Assembly (NCBI GenBank): GCA_033297075.1
Contig: MU858077.1
Location: forward strand, 62,001-126,000
DNA length: 64,000 nucleotides
Direction: 5' to 3'
Origin: Rhypophila decipiens
Taxonomy: Eukaryota; Ascomycota; Sordariomycetes; Sordariales; Naviculisporaceae
Shown here in pieces: positions 46,458 through 57,883 of the stretch; position 1 is the first letter of the stretch; the number at the start of each line of letters is the position of its first letter. The position numbers were made by a program, and so were the translations under genes. The notes under the pieces are model-generated. The model ran no database searches and was not told the DNA's origin. It worked only from the letters and a program-made list of their open reading frames with translations.

Positions 46458-47736
46458 TGTGGTATGATGCTGGAGATTATTGATACGGGATGGGTATGGA
46501 GAATCGGGAAGAAGATGACGCTGCCATGTATTCGACAAGTTCTGGAAGAAGAACTGTAGGAGCACTTGCTCGTTGCTTCCTTGAAGAAAAGACAAGAAGA
46601 TATGCAAACAAATCCCCTATTCAATTCATTTCCGTACACGAGAAGTCGACTTTTTCCAACTCGAGGATTCATGCGTCGCACAAGGCCATCCCTGGTACGG
46701 AGGCTCGAGACGGGCTATGCCAAACACTTGCTTGGACTGATGTCTGATGTCTTTCCCTCCAACCGAGACATCTGCAAAGTGACGTGCGCCCTTCACCGGC
46801 TTCAAAGTTGTGCCTCGCTGCCGCATATGTGCACTTTCAGGTACACCAAAGAAAAGGCATCAGTTCCTTCCTTCCCGGCATTCGTGGTGGTGTCCTCATC
46901 CGCGATTCCCGGTCGAGATTGCCAGCCCACCTCAGATCCCGATAAGGCGTTCCGACCCATCAGTTGGTGGGGTCCAGGCCGTTTAAAGCCTTCTCAACGC
47001 CCACCTGAAGATGCTTCTTCCTTTCTCACCCCAAGCGCTTTCCCCGGCGAGATTTTGTTTCTGTCAACCGGTAAAGTCCCTGCTGCCCTGAAACCATGGC
47101 AATCTGCGAAACATGGCCGAAGTGCCGGGTCACGACGGGATTGAGCATGTTGCGGGGGGATATACCGTTATCTTTGGAATCGATTGGAAGGCTTCGAGGC
47201 ACCCCTGTTCGGCATCCATCCCAGCGAAAGCCCCAGGACCCCTCCACATCCCACAACTTGGCCACGAAAGGGAGCGCATGTGAGAACAAAAATTCCAGGG
47301 TTTCCCTGTCTGGATCGGCTTGTTACATGTTTTGTTGAACCATTATCGCTGCGCTCGCCATAGAGAGTACAATCGTCGACACCGTGGCCTGGGACTGTGT
47401 AATTTATTTTATGGGTGACTGAGGTATGAAACATTTCCCACATATGCCACTGCTTTACCAAGCCGATCAAAGCCGTTGAGTTCAGGTCCCAGCTGACCAC
47501 ATATGACACAATCACTTTGATAAATCCAGTGCGGCATCCGATGCATCACTGTAACGTCCTAAGCTTATAACCGCTAACCGGAGACCACCCTACACCGGCA
47601 TACCTAAATCGACACACTGCACTACCACAGATACCCCCACTGCGCGACGTTTCGTTCTCTGATGGTAGAATTGTCCAGAACCTCAACGTTCTTTTCTCCT
47701 ACAAAGGCCTAGGACCGACGGATTTCAACACCCAAC
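46458..47736. other. 1.28-kb upstream region of CHO2
   Basis: Promoter and leader of CHO2, and possibly the promoter of the small minus-strand gene. A CATGTGAGAA word at 47277..47286 resembles the yeast inositol-choline element CATGTGAAAT at eight of ten bases, but I treat it as chance. No gene or repeat is seen. Confidence 0.5.
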
Positions 47737-50700
47737 ATGAGTAGTTCGGCCGACCTTGTGGACGGCGTCAACAACGTCCGCCAGCGCGTGCAGTCCCCAG
47801 CAACGCCCCCTGCGAAAAAGACTCACGTCGCCAATGGCGCTTCACCGCCATCACACGACCAAAATGAGGAGATGAGGACAAAGAGGACATATGGGAAAAC
47901 TCCAGATGGAACAGGTAGGTGCCTTGCGGCGGGCTGGTTCCCCCATATAGTCGAGGCAAGACTGACGGCGAGCATCATAAAGTCTTTGTTGTCCCAACCA
48001 CACATGATATGGTATCTCAGTTACTAGATCCCCGCGAACCGAAGAACCTCTCCGACGTCGCTGTGCTAGCAGTTCTGGCCCTTCACATCCTAGCCGCATA
48101 CTATCTTCCTTGGAGCCTCAAACGACCGGTATTTGCTGCCGTTTTCCTCTTCTGGAGAGCGGCCTACAACGTGGGCATTGGGTACCTCTTGACGGTTCAG
48201 TCAAAATACAAGCTTTTGGTTACCTGGGCCAAGAGATGGAAGCTCTTCGAAAAGCCCTCGTCTGGCAACCAGCCGCGTCCACGGCTCTACAAGCTGCTAA
48301 AGCATGAGTTGGAAGCCAAGATCCCAGACGATTACAAGTTCGACGAGGCCCCACTCGAGTACAACACCTGGCTTGTCTTCCGCCGTGTTGTGGACCTTAT
48401 TCTCATGTGTGACTTCGTGTCGTACTGCCTGTTCGCGATTGTCTGTGGTCACAAGCCGGATGGAGAGGCATTCGCTACGGCTGTGGCCCGTTGGGCTACT
48501 GGTATCGCCCTGGTTGGGTTCAACCTGTGGGTGAAATTGGATGCTCACAGAGTCGTGAAGGATTATGCGTGGTACTGGGGTGGTAAGTCCAGGGTCCCCT
48601 TATTCAAGTGCCAGTATCGTAGCCCATTGTACTGACCGTTTCAGATTTCTTCTACCTCATCGAGCAAGAACTCACCTTTGACGGTGTCTTTGAGATGGCA
48701 CCCCATCCCATGTATTCCATTGGGTATGCTGGATACTATGGTATTTCTATGATGGCTGCGAGCTATGATGTGCTATTCATCTCCATCTTGGCACACGCTG
48801 CCCAGTTCGCTTTCCTGGTTGTTGTCGAGAATCCCCACATCGAAAAGACCTACAACCCGCCACCTCCTCGCCTGCGGGCCGAGTCGATTCTCTCGGACAG
48901 TAGCAGTCAAACGCTGGAAGGATCTGCCGCCGACCAGATTCTTGGCTCGCCTGGCAGCAAAGAAACTCCCCCTGCCCCCGTGCATAATCTTTTGGGCATC
49001 AAGAACTTCGACTTCTTCCGAACCACGGACTACTCTGTTCTGCTCCTGCTGGGATACCTCGCGACGGTCACGCTTGTTACTCCATCAACCCCCGTATACC
49101 AATTCCTCTTTGTAGTGCACGCTCTCCTTTGGCGGCTTTGGTATTCTGTCGGCTTGGGTATCATTCTGAATCAGCAGTCGCAGGAGAAGATGTTTACTAG
49201 ACACTTTGTCAAGTTCGGCGAAAGCCCCGGCGAGGCATGGCGCCAGTGGAAGGGCATGTACCACGTTAGCAATGCTATGTGCCATGCCTCGTTTATTGCT
49301 GCCTGCTGGAAGATGTATAACCTCCCTGAAGACTGGAACTACGGCTCGGTGTTGCTGAAGCACGTGATTGGCTTGGGCTTGATAGCGCTCCAAATCTGGA
49401 CATCCACCAGCATTTACGAGTCCTTGGGCGAGTTCGGCTGGTTTTATGGTGACTTCTTCTTCGATAGCACCGGCAAGCTCACGTACAAGTCCATCTATCG
49501 CTTCCTCAACAATCCTGAGCGCGTGTTTGGCACAGCCGGTCTTTGGGGCGCGGCGCTTATCACTTGGAGTAGAGCCATTTTCTTGATGGCCATTGCCGGT
49601 CACATTTTGACCATTGGCTTCATCTCGTATGTTGAGAAGCCGCATATGCAGAAAGTATACGGGCGCAATATCCGCGATGAGGCTGGTCTGACAAAGTTCA
49701 TCAAGCGCCAACTGCCGCCTCCCGTCAAGGAGTGGCAGATGAGCGTCGATAAAGTGCTTGACGAGACCAAGCACTTTGTTGACGAATTCGTCGAGATTGC
49801 TCGTTCCAGACTCGCGGCTGGCTCTTCCACCATCGCGCGGGACACATCGGCCCTGTTCAACAAGTATCCTGCCCGCCTTACTCTCAGCAGGATCAGCGCC
49901 GACCTCGCTGGCTACGACCCCAAACACTACTCAGTCTCTATGGAGGGGACCCTGCTCACCGGGGCTGACGAGAAAGCCACAGGAAAGGAAAGCGCCAGCG
50001 CCCGTGTGCCCAAGGATGTCAAGACTAAAGTGTTCGAATATGGCGCGCCGATCAAAGTGAGGTGGACGGCGCCCGCAAACCACAGCAAGAAGGATTGGGT
50101 CGGTCTCTACATGGTTACAGACAACCGCTCGAGAGACCTTACCGAGGTTCCCTCTCTTGGCCGCTGGGTACCGACCTGCCCTGGCGAGTATGACACCACG
50201 ACTGACCAGGGCATTATTTCATCCAATGAGCAGGTGGAGAAGCCTTCGTCGTCCGATACCGAGCTCGTCACCGGCGAGATGGTGTTCGAGGGGGACAAGC
50301 TCTGGTGGACACAGGGCGTGTTCGAGTTCCGCTACCACCACGGGGGAGGACACCATGTCATGTCCATCTCGGAGCCTTTCGAGGTACGGGTGGGCAAAGT
50401 CTACGACGAGGATGATGAAGTCGACCCCAAGGTGGTGCGCGAGAGCGAGGTCGAGACTGCGCTCTTGCCTATCGTCCGGAACTGTCTGGATCGCGACCCG
50501 GAAATTGCACCCAATACCGTAGACGAGCCGTTCGGTGGGCATGTTGAGAGGGATAGCAAGTACGCCAGGAGAGTGGTTTATGCGATCCGCCACATGTTTG
50601 GCATCGAGTTCGCGCCGGCTGTGGTTCCTGCTGATGGCAACGTGAGGAAGCTCGCTTGGAGGATATGCAATGCCAAACAGGTGCTTGTAAGTTGACACCC

Positions 50701-50824
50701 TGTTACTGGATGTATGCGATTTGTCAGATGCTAACCGTTGTTTGAATCACAGGCACCTTATAGCATGTCGCAATCGAATGGGTCCACGACTCCGATTACC
50801 GACAAGTTTCCAGATGCCTTGTAG
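47737..50824 (+). CDS. CHO2: Phosphatidylethanolamine N-methyltransferase CHO2
   Basis: ER-membrane enzyme that adds the first methyl group from S-adenosylmethionine to phosphatidylethanolamine in the phosphatidylcholine pathway. Four exons, 47737..47914, 47983..48582, 48645..50686 and 50753..50824, with introns of 68, 62 and 66 nt, give 963 aa. The N-terminal 55 residues are polar and cytosolic. Two homologous membrane blocks follow, each with several hydrophobic helices. The first contains [20 protein letters not shown] (across the second splice) and [13 protein letters not shown], and the second has WFYGDFFF and [20 protein letters not shown]. These two blocks are the tandem isoprenylcysteine-methyltransferase-like folds typical of CHO2. 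The soluble C-terminal domain ends after a small last exon ([11 protein letters not shown] to FPDAL). The length is as expected for fungal CHO2, and the start fits the family. Confidence 0.97.
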
Positions 50825-51403
50825 GTTTGAGGCAGGAAAGAAGGAGAGGACGACGAGAACGAGGAGGTTTAGCGTGCATGTGCTTACGGATATGCTTTGT
50901 TCGACGCTTCATGGGCATCTAGACGACTACGGTGGCATGACAAGGGGTGTTGTGTTCTTCCGCATGGATGGGCTATCTAGACATAGAATAGACATGGCAT
51001 AGCTGGAGTCATTTTGTCGAGGAGGAAGTGGTTTGCATACGTTGGTTGATCACAGCGAAGCGAAGCGAGATATCATTACGTACGATATCCTGTTTTAACC
51101 TTGCCAAGTAGGGTTATATATATACTCATAAACAGATAGACAGAGAAAAGAGCAGGTCGGAGCGAAACGGGTTAAATAGCATAACGAACAAAACAAAGTG
51201 TTGGTTGTGTTTGTTCGTTCAATACAGAGATAGATATGCAGTCCATTCTTTCATTTCCCGCAGGTCTTGTCAAAACACACTCGTTCTCTACTGTGGTACG
51301 TACTTTATTTGAAACTTTCCTTGATGGTGCAATTTGATATGAACAAAAAGAGAAAAAGGAAATGAAAACAAAAAACATAATGGGAAAAAAGAGCAAAAGA
51401 AAT
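50825..51403. other. 579-bp spacer (CHO2 3' region to tRNA-Gln)
   Basis: CHO2 3' untranslated region followed by AT-rich DNA immediately downstream of tRNA-Gln. The plus-strand A runs at about 51345-51400 are T runs on the tRNA strand and provide the likely RNA polymerase III terminator. Confidence 0.55.
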
Positions 51404-51496
51404 AGGTCGTGCCCGGGTTCGAACCGGGGTTACTGGAAGGGGTTTGGAGAAGCAGCTCTTCAAAATCCAGAGTGATAACCACTACACTACACAACC
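51404..51496 (-). tRNA. tRNA-Gln (anticodon TTG) with a 21-nt intron
   Basis: On the minus strand: acceptor GGTTGTG pairs CACGACC (one G-T wobble), D-arm AGTGGTTATCA, anticodon stem CTGGA/TCCAG and loop TTTTGA with anticodon TTG. The intron occupies 51439..51459, one base 3' of the anticodon as usual for nuclear tRNA introns. The T-arm is CCCGGTTCGAACCCGGG and the discriminator is T. With the intron removed the molecule is 72 nt and closely follows fungal tRNA-Gln. Reading the unspliced loop as TTT (Lys) fails because the 3' half of the stem would then mismatch. Confidence 0.94.
51439..51459 (-). other. tRNA-Gln intron
   Basis: The 21-nt intron lies between the base after the anticodon and the 3' anticodon stem. 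Removing it restores a perfect 5-bp stem (CTGGA/TCCAG). It would be cut by the tRNA splicing endonuclease. Confidence 0.88.
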
Positions 51497-52286
51497 TTGG
51501 AGATTCTGATTGTGATTTGTTGGGTAGCAGGGCTGATCCATTAGCTTATGAGGGCTTGCACAGGGGATGACTCATCCAAATCTCCACTGTTAAGCGTTTG
51601 CGGGGGGGAGGCCGATGTCGGCTTTCTTTGGCTCATCCGGACAACGGAGCGCGCAAACCCTCACTTGCAGAAGGATCACGCCCTAACAGTGCAACATGAA
51701 AGAAAACAAATGGAGTTGGATAGCCAGCATTGGAGTGTATGTTATGTATAATATACCAGTCGGGTGCTGGTTAGTACAAGAATGGGAGCAGGATCATTGT
51801 ATGCATGTGACAAACAGGGAAAATAAAGAATTCATTTGGGAAAACCTCATACCCATCAACCCATCAACAACTACAGGAATGCGGGTTTCTTGAACTCATC
51901 AACTTGTCTCTGGTTATCTTACCACGACCTCATACAAGTTACAACTGAAACAGCCGAGGTAGCTACCTCCCTAGGTAGTAAGTAACTGTTTGAAGCGAAG
52001 CGTGTGACTTTTTACCATCGTCACTTACAGTCACACTGACAGTAGTGCCGCAAATGTAAACCCACACGATGTAGTAAAAAAAAGAATCAGAGTTTATTTG
52101 TGAGGAGGTAAAACAAAACAAACCAACAATCTATGAACCCAACTAGGAGGAACCGAAAACCATTAAAGGCCATACGAGAAATACAAGGTCCAACAATAAA
52201 AAGAAGCGCAACCAAACTCCAGCGAAAAAACAAGAGAAAAGGTCAGTCGTTATCACAGATCGACCATAAACATCATCATGATCATC
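51497..52286. other. 790-bp spacer (tRNA-Gln upstream / xanA 3' region)
   Basis: This holds the upstream side of the tRNA gene and the probable xanA 3' untranslated region. No coding region or RNA gene is seen. There are short AT-rich words near 52075-52100. Confidence 0.5.
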
Positions 52287-53593
52287 TCAAGCAGCAGCAG
52301 CGCCAGCAACAGCAGCTCCAGGTCCCTCAGGGAACTGACTAGCAGCAACATTACACTGGCGAAACAATCTGACCTCGTCTTCGGCAAAAGCCCCAACGAC
52401 AGAGTGCAAAACACCGCGGTTATGGAACAAGACCAAATCGCCCTCCTCCCAATCATGCGCGTACACCAGCTCCGGCCTGATACCGGGCCTCTGCAAGCGG
52501 TGGATAATCTCGCGAACCTCGGCTAGATCCTCAACAATGCTCCCATCGGCGAGGTGCAGCTTGCGCACGGCAGACGGGTGCACCTGCAGCGCTAATTTGC
52601 CCGTCAGGGGGTTCTTCCAGCACAGGGGCAGGATCTGGATCTTGTCTTGCTCAATGGGCGGGAGATGATGCAGGGGAATCTCTTTGCCCTCGGAGACCAT
52701 GCCTAGTCCGTCGGGTCGCGACTTGGCGCCTGACATCCAGATGTACGGGTGCGGTGCGTATTCCACCTTTGTGGTCTTGCAGAATTCTTGATCGGAGGGG
52801 GAGAGCTGGTCAAAGGTGGCGTAGCCTGAGGAGAAGGCCGTGGTGCCGAGGGGCACGTCGAGTTCATCGCCTGTCCCGTCGTCGTAGCGGCATGTTTGGC
52901 GCCGGCCCGAGGGGACTTTGACCGCCAAGAGCGTGGTCACCACGGGCGGGGCGAGTCCGTACAGGGCTGCGTCGATGTGCCATCTGTAGAAGCGCGTGTA
53001 GTCGAGGTCGTCGGCCTCGGGGATGACGGTGGAGTGGAAAGTGCGGTGGTGAGGATGGCGCAGTTGGATGTTGCTCAGCCCTTCGTAGGAAGGGATGAAA
53101 CCGTTACCGATTACTTGCACCTGGGGCTGGTGCGGGATGGTCTTCAGGTCGGGGTGGAGGATGCTGCGCTTCGCATCGACGGTCTTGCCGTGGCCGTAGG
53201 AGTTGCCGGCCGAAGGGTCGAAATGCTGGGTGAGCTCGAACTGGGCTTTGGGAGAGACGTGGGACTGGTTCTTGAAGATGATCACTTGGTGGTTGAACAG
53301 GGCGGAGCGGATCACGTCAAAGTCGGCATCTAAGGATGGGCATGACAGAGTCAGCGATTGCTGAGGGTGACGAAACCGAATGGTGGGTTTTTTTCTTACC
53401 TCAGGAGGTTACCGATTTCACGGGTATTCTCCCTTTTTACGACAATATCACTTGTTCACTTCTTTTGGAGTTTTTCTCATGTTATGCAAATCTTACCAGT
53501 GAGGTTCTCAACGTCAACGCCTGAGATGGTGGCTCCAAAATCGATCTTGGAGCCCTCCGGGGCAGTAATCGGGGTGACGACGGCTGAAGTCAT
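52287..53593 (-). CDS. xanA: 2-oxoglutarate/Fe(II)-dependent xanthine dioxygenase XanA
   Basis: Converts xanthine to uric acid with 2-oxoglutarate and O2, a fungal alternative to the molybdenum xanthine dehydrogenase in purine catabolism. Complement of exons 53497..53593 and 52287..53329, separated by a 167-nt intron (GTAAGA donor), gives 379 aa. The joined N-terminus MTSAVVTPITAPEGSKIDFG, then ATISGVDVENLTDADFDVIR, matches the XanA/TauD start. Iron ligands are His150 and Asp152 in RWHIDAALYG and His341 in HNRGVLHSV; Arg353 is placed to bind 2-oxoglutarate. This spacing equals that of the Aspergillus enzyme within one residue. LSPSDQEF and YAPHPYIWMSGAKSR are further family segments. The gene is probably under nitrogen control (GATA sites at 53928, 54080 and 54223). 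Generic TauD sulfonate dioxygenase is less likely. Confidence 0.92.
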
Positions 53594-53927
53594 GTTGATG
53601 GCTTGGGCTGAGGATGTCGTTGCTGTCTACTGTGGCGATACGGATAGTAAACAATGTATATGAGAATGTATTTTTGCGAGGAGAGAGTTGGCGTTTGTGA
53701 ATGTTGTGAAAGTTATTGTGAGGGTCGTTATATATGCAATTCCGTGGTGGCGATGGCAGTGAACCTCTTGCTGGGTTGTTGTATATCTGTATCATGACAG
53801 TACAGCAAGATCCGCTGTTAATGAACTCTAATTTCTATATGGCAAAATTGATCGCTCAACTACACCCGTGGACCTCTTAAGCAAGCGATATCTGGGGTGT
53901 ATTACGGTAAAGGTAAGCCTGTCTTCG

Positions 53928-53933
53928 TTATCA
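53928..53933 (-). promoter_or_regulatory. GATA-factor site (TGATAA)
   Basis: Matches the HGATAR consensus of fungal GATA activators, 335 bp upstream of the xanA start. Two more AGATAA sites lie at 54080..54085 (+) and 54223..54228 (-). A single site is common by chance. Three within 300 bp upstream of a purine-catabolic gene is suggestive. Confidence 0.45.
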
Positions 53934-53958
53934 GTGACGTGGGGGTCCAATCCGGGCT

Positions 53959-53972
53959 TCGGCATACATCGG
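53959..53972 (+). promoter_or_regulatory. TCGG-N6-TCGG direct repeat, possible Zn2Cys6 site
   Basis: Two TCGG words with a 6-bp spacer, 366 bp upstream of xanA. The purine-pathway regulator UaY of Aspergillus binds TCGG-N6-CCGA, the inverted form with the same spacing. This copy is in direct orientation, so binding by a UaY orthologue is uncertain. Confidence 0.35.
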
Positions 53973-54244
53973 GACAGGCCGTTGAGCGCATCAATCGGCT
54001 CTCGGCGAACCGGCCAGCGCCGGTGTCCACTGAGATAGGCATCTGCCGTATTGTTTCCACCCGTGACCCGATTGCCTCAAGATAAGGGAAGCTTGGGTGC
54101 CTGCTCGAGTAGAAATTGATTCACGTGTTGATATATGTCGAGTATCTATTTCAAGCATGCCCAGATATCTTCTTGTCAAAGTCCAAGAGGTGCTAATTGT
54201 CTAACATTTCATAGTATAATGCTTATCTCGACAACCAGTGTCCG

Positions 54245-54258
54245 GTACTGTACTGTAC
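54245..54258. repeat. GTACTGTACTGTAC tandem word
   Basis: Tandem TACTG units forming overlapping near-palindromic GTACTGTAC. Related copies are at 54443..54459, 57531..57548, 57981..57994 and 58003..58020. They flank the Zn2Cys6 gene on both sides. Confidence 0.75.
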
Positions 54259-54442
54259 TTGTGGAAGTTTGCGCGTCACTGTATCTGTACGTAATTACGT
54301 ATTCCGTTGCCCGTCTCGGCTTCCCGCACTCGCAACGCGCGGACTCCTGAAGGAATGGAATATTCCATGGACACCCAAGCTTGTACTGTTAAGCTTATTA
54401 TTAGAGATGAGTGCGTGCTGTAACTATTCCGTATATGTGTAT

Positions 54443-54459
54443 GTACAGTACTGTACTGT
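54443..54459. repeat. GTACAGTACTGTACTGT word
   Basis: Overlapping GTACAGTAC and GTACTGTAC units, part of the same short-repeat family as 54245..54258. Confidence 0.75.
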
Positions 54460-54803
54460 GCTATGACCGTAATCCAATTCCGCTATGCATTGTCCCCAAC
54501 CAACAAAACCCCAAAAGAAGAAAACCCAAAACCTCATGTCAGACCTTTAAAATCAACCTTATATCCATCCCAAGTTTAAAAAATCCCTGTTCTAGCCAGA
54601 CCCAATCTATGAGCAAAGTCCTATTTTCGTTGCATTAAATAAAACGAACCATGCGCAACGGCAGTGTGCTCCTTCAACGGCTGTCATGTCTTGGCATCGC
54701 ACGCCCCATGAAACTCTCCGAGAGCGAGGACAGCCGTTTGTCAAGTCCGAGGTGGCCAACCACAGCGCATTGCGACATGTCCCGGAAGAGGCGCCGCTCT
54801 GGT

Positions 54804-56622
54804 TTATAAGCCCGAATCACTCAAGACGTCCTGCGACAAGTGGAGCAAATCCGAGGGCCCTGACGAGTGGCTCAACTGCGGACTGACGAGGTCAGGCTCG
54901 AAGCCGGGCCAGTGACAGGGCTGGCGAACCTTGATCCAACCATCGACCAGTCTCAGACCTCCACCTCCTTCAGAGTTCCAAACCAGAAACTCGATTCTCC
55001 TGTGTAACACACTGATGCCATCCTCGCTCAATATCTCCTTGTTGGGCCCCGAGTTGTACGAATCTCTGATACGGATCTCTGAGGCAGGGGTGAGCAGTGC
55101 GTTGGCCATGATGGCGCCCTTGCTGCGCAGGAGCTCGAGGTCGACAGCGTGCTCCAGCTCTATCAAACGCGAAGCAATGGAGAACATGTGAATAGAGTCG
55201 AACAGGTTCTCCCTGTTGACGGCGAGGATGGCCATGTATTCGAGCGCCTGGAGCCGAGTGGGCAGGTCGCGGCACTTGATCAGCACAAAGTAGAGAAGTG
55301 GTAAAAATCCCATCTCGAAGATGAACTTGGGTCTTGATATCCTGTCCGACACACGTTTTTGCGACTCGAGCGCCATGCCGGCGAGTGTGACGATTTGCTG
55401 AAAAATGGGTGTATGCTGGTCGTATTCGATCTCGAACGGGTCGAAGCAAGCCAGAACCCATATCCTTGCGACAAGACATTTCATTTGGAGCATGTAGTGC
55501 AGGGCCTCGGTAGCAAGCGATGGTTGATGCTTGGTCTTTAGGATGGAAAAGTTGCCAAGCCAGCCGTCGAGCAGCAGCACCAATCTCTGTTGTTCTTCGA
55601 TAAGGGCTGGTGGAATGGGAAGGCCTTGTATCACGCCCGTCCTGTAGATGTCGGCCGTTCGAATGAAGCGAATTCCTCGAGCCACGAGCAGGTCAAGGCA
55701 GCTCCGGCAATCGTCCAAGGTGGCGGATGGCGCCAACTCGTCCAGATGTACATCGATCAGGCCGGGGAAATTCTCGATTGTTCCACCAAAGAAGTAGGGG
55801 AAAACACTCAGGCGGACGTATATGGGCAGAAGGTGTTTCTGCTGCCAGGGCGAAATCTTTTCCCTGGCACTGTTGAAGATCTTGACTCCATGTCGGCAAT
55901 GCTTGATGGCAGCCTGCTTGTCCCCCTGCATGATCTCGATGCAGACAAACAAGACGCAGACAAATAGCACGACCGTCTCGTCGGTGGCCCTCGTCAGCTG
56001 CTGTAACGCCTGGTTGTAGTGGCCGAGCGCGAACCGGCCCCTCGGAGAGTCGATAAAGTCGTGCTGGTAGACTTGGCCAATCTGCTCGTAGATGGTGCTG
56101 ATGGCCACCACGGCATGGCGGACCGCGGGATGGTGGTAGCTCGCCTGGGTCACGAGACGAGTCCAGAAGTAGTCATCGGCGCACCCGGCAAAAGATGGCG
56201 AGACGATGGTTCGGAAGTAGTCGAGTGCCCGGCTTTCTTGGGTCGTATGGCGACTGGTGATGGCGGGCACGATGGGTCTCTTGCTCAGCAGCTCGTCCCA
56301 CGAGTAGGCCCCTTGCGGACGGGGAGCATAACCATCGCATTTCCTGCCCGTCTTGGTGCATCTGTTGCAGAAGGGCTTCGCTTCGTCACATTTGACCTTC
56401 CGTATCCTAGAGTCGACAGAGTGTTAGCTGCTGAACTGGTGCCAGTCTGCCAGTCTGCCAGCCGCTCTCCGGCCTGGGAGCTCCGAGTTTCCTCGGCAAA
56501 ATGGGAATGGACCTATCAAGGACCTTTCCGAGGACAGGCTGAGGAGTCGAGATGCTGGAATCCAGAACATACTTGCATGTCAAGCACCCTGTCTTTACTT
56601 TTTGAGTCCCCTTCCCGGCCAT
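54804..56622 (-). CDS. Zn2Cys6 (fungal-type binuclear zinc cluster) transcription factor
   Basis: Predicted nuclear DNA-binding regulator. Complement of exons 56573..56622 (50 nt) and 54804..56406, with a 166-nt intron (GTATGT donor), gives 550 aa. The intron interrupts the zinc cluster. The joined sequence is C13-L-T-C16-K-I-R-K-V-K-C23-D-x5-C30-x2-C33-x6-C40, with all six ligands and the KxRKxKCD basic loop. This proves both splice sites. The remainder, about 60-550, is an alpha-helical fungal regulatory domain beginning RALDYFRTIVSPSFAGC and YFWTRLVTQASYHHPAVRHAVVAISTIYEQ, of the Fungal_trans_2 / sterol-regulator-like type. There is no leucine-zipper coiled coil after the cluster. It lies upstream of xanA on the same strand, but it does not resemble UaY enough to be called the purine regulator. 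Target genes are unknown. Confidence 0.93.
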
Positions 56623-57530
56623 GGCTTGGGCTTGCGAGGGCTAGTATGGTGATGGTCGACGGTGGTCAACTGCAAGTTGCAACCATCAACGCGCAAGGGC
56701 AGAGAGGGCAGTTCCGAGTGAGTGGATTGATGAAGTGGACTGAAGTGGAGGCAGTCCGGTGTGTCCTATGAGCATGAAACGCTTTTGTATTATACCGTCA
56801 AATTATGTGGCAGAGTCCGAGCCCGAAAGTGAGTGGTGAAGTGCCAGATCGAAACATGGTGTTTTTCCCTGGATTCTGGAATATCTATATTTTCTACCCC
56901 CTACGACTGTGTATGCCCTCAGGCAGTGAATCACATTAGATAATCCAGCCATTACTCTCCGGGTCCTGCTGGGGAGCTGCTGGGGAACCCAGGAGACTCA
57001 CGTCCAAGTGGAAGGCTCGGTTTCGAGGTTTCGAGGCTCGGTTTTCAGAAGTCATTATTTGTTGGTGCCTGCGCCTGTTAAAGTCTTGTCCAAGGCACTG
57101 TCACCCTGCCCTCTTTCCCATCCTTCAGCCTTATTAGAGTTAAGTGGGGCGTTTGCGAGGTTTCCAATCTGGACCAATCATGGCCGGAGGATTCACCCCA
57201 GACCGCCATTGTAGCCATTCCTTGGGGGCGACCTCCCCTAAGACCTCCCTAATCCGCCCACAAGGGCCACAACCCCTGTGACCTCAACGTCCTGCCGCCA
57301 GGAACCTTGCTTCACGCCAATACATGTACACGCAGCCACGCAGTCACACGCCTGTTATTTGACTTTCCGGGTCGGTCCTTTCATTCTTGAAAGACTCCAG
57401 GTACTCCGTAATGTCCATCACTTCTTTTATCTGGTTTGTGCCCCAGGTTTGCGCACTGCGCAGGATCACCGACATCACCGGTCACTCATCAGCGACTGAT
57501 TGCCGCCACGGGGCAGTACCACACAACAGG

Positions 57531-57548
57531 GTACATACAGTACAGTAC
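57531..57548. repeat. GTACATACAGTACAGTAC word
   Basis: Reverse-orientation member of the GTACTGTAC family, 5' of the Zn2Cys6 gene. Confidence 0.7.
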
Positions 57549-57873
57549 GACTGCTCCACGGCCCAGGACTCCCAGGCCGTCATCAATGCAAGCAAAATAG
57601 AAGCTTCCATGTTTGTTCCGTGATTCAATCAGGACGGATTTGGATACAACACTGCGATCCATTTTCCACTCTCAGCAACCATTTCGCCTGTTGCCTTTTC
57701 TCGACCAGATTTTGATACACATCGTCTCAACCAGGCCCGGGAGAGAACCGCTCGACGAACGTAACATGGTGGTTTCATCGATACTCGACAATCTTGATGG
57801 TTCACCAGCATCGAGCAAAATGCTAGCAAGCTCCACGGAATTAGACGGAATATCCGTTCTTGCTCCTGCGCTA

Positions 57874-57883
57874 TACGGAGTAC
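57874..57883. repeat. TACGGAGTAC dispersed word
   Basis: The 9-mer TACGGAGTA or its complement TACTCCGTA occurs exactly at 4392..4400, 57402..57410, 57874..57882 and 58430..58438. Three of four copies fall within about 1 kb, which is far above chance for a 9-mer. Confidence 0.75.

Larger units (their letters stand above)
53594..54803. promoter_or_regulatory. 1.2-kb xanA upstream region
   Basis: Intergenic DNA between the xanA start and the 3' end of the Zn2Cys6 gene. It contains three HGATAA sites (53928..53933 and 54223..54228 on the minus strand, 54080..54085 on the plus strand), a TCGG-N6-TCGG direct repeat at 53959..53972 and two GTACTGTAC-type arrays (54245..54258, 54443..54459). GATA words are the target of the AreA/NIT2 nitrogen activator. 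No gene is seen. Confidence 0.6.

Noticed and set aside
47277..47286. CATGTGAGAA upstream of CHO2 as an inositol-choline element
   Set aside because: It matches the yeast consensus at only eight of ten positions, and that regulatory system is not established for filamentous fungi.
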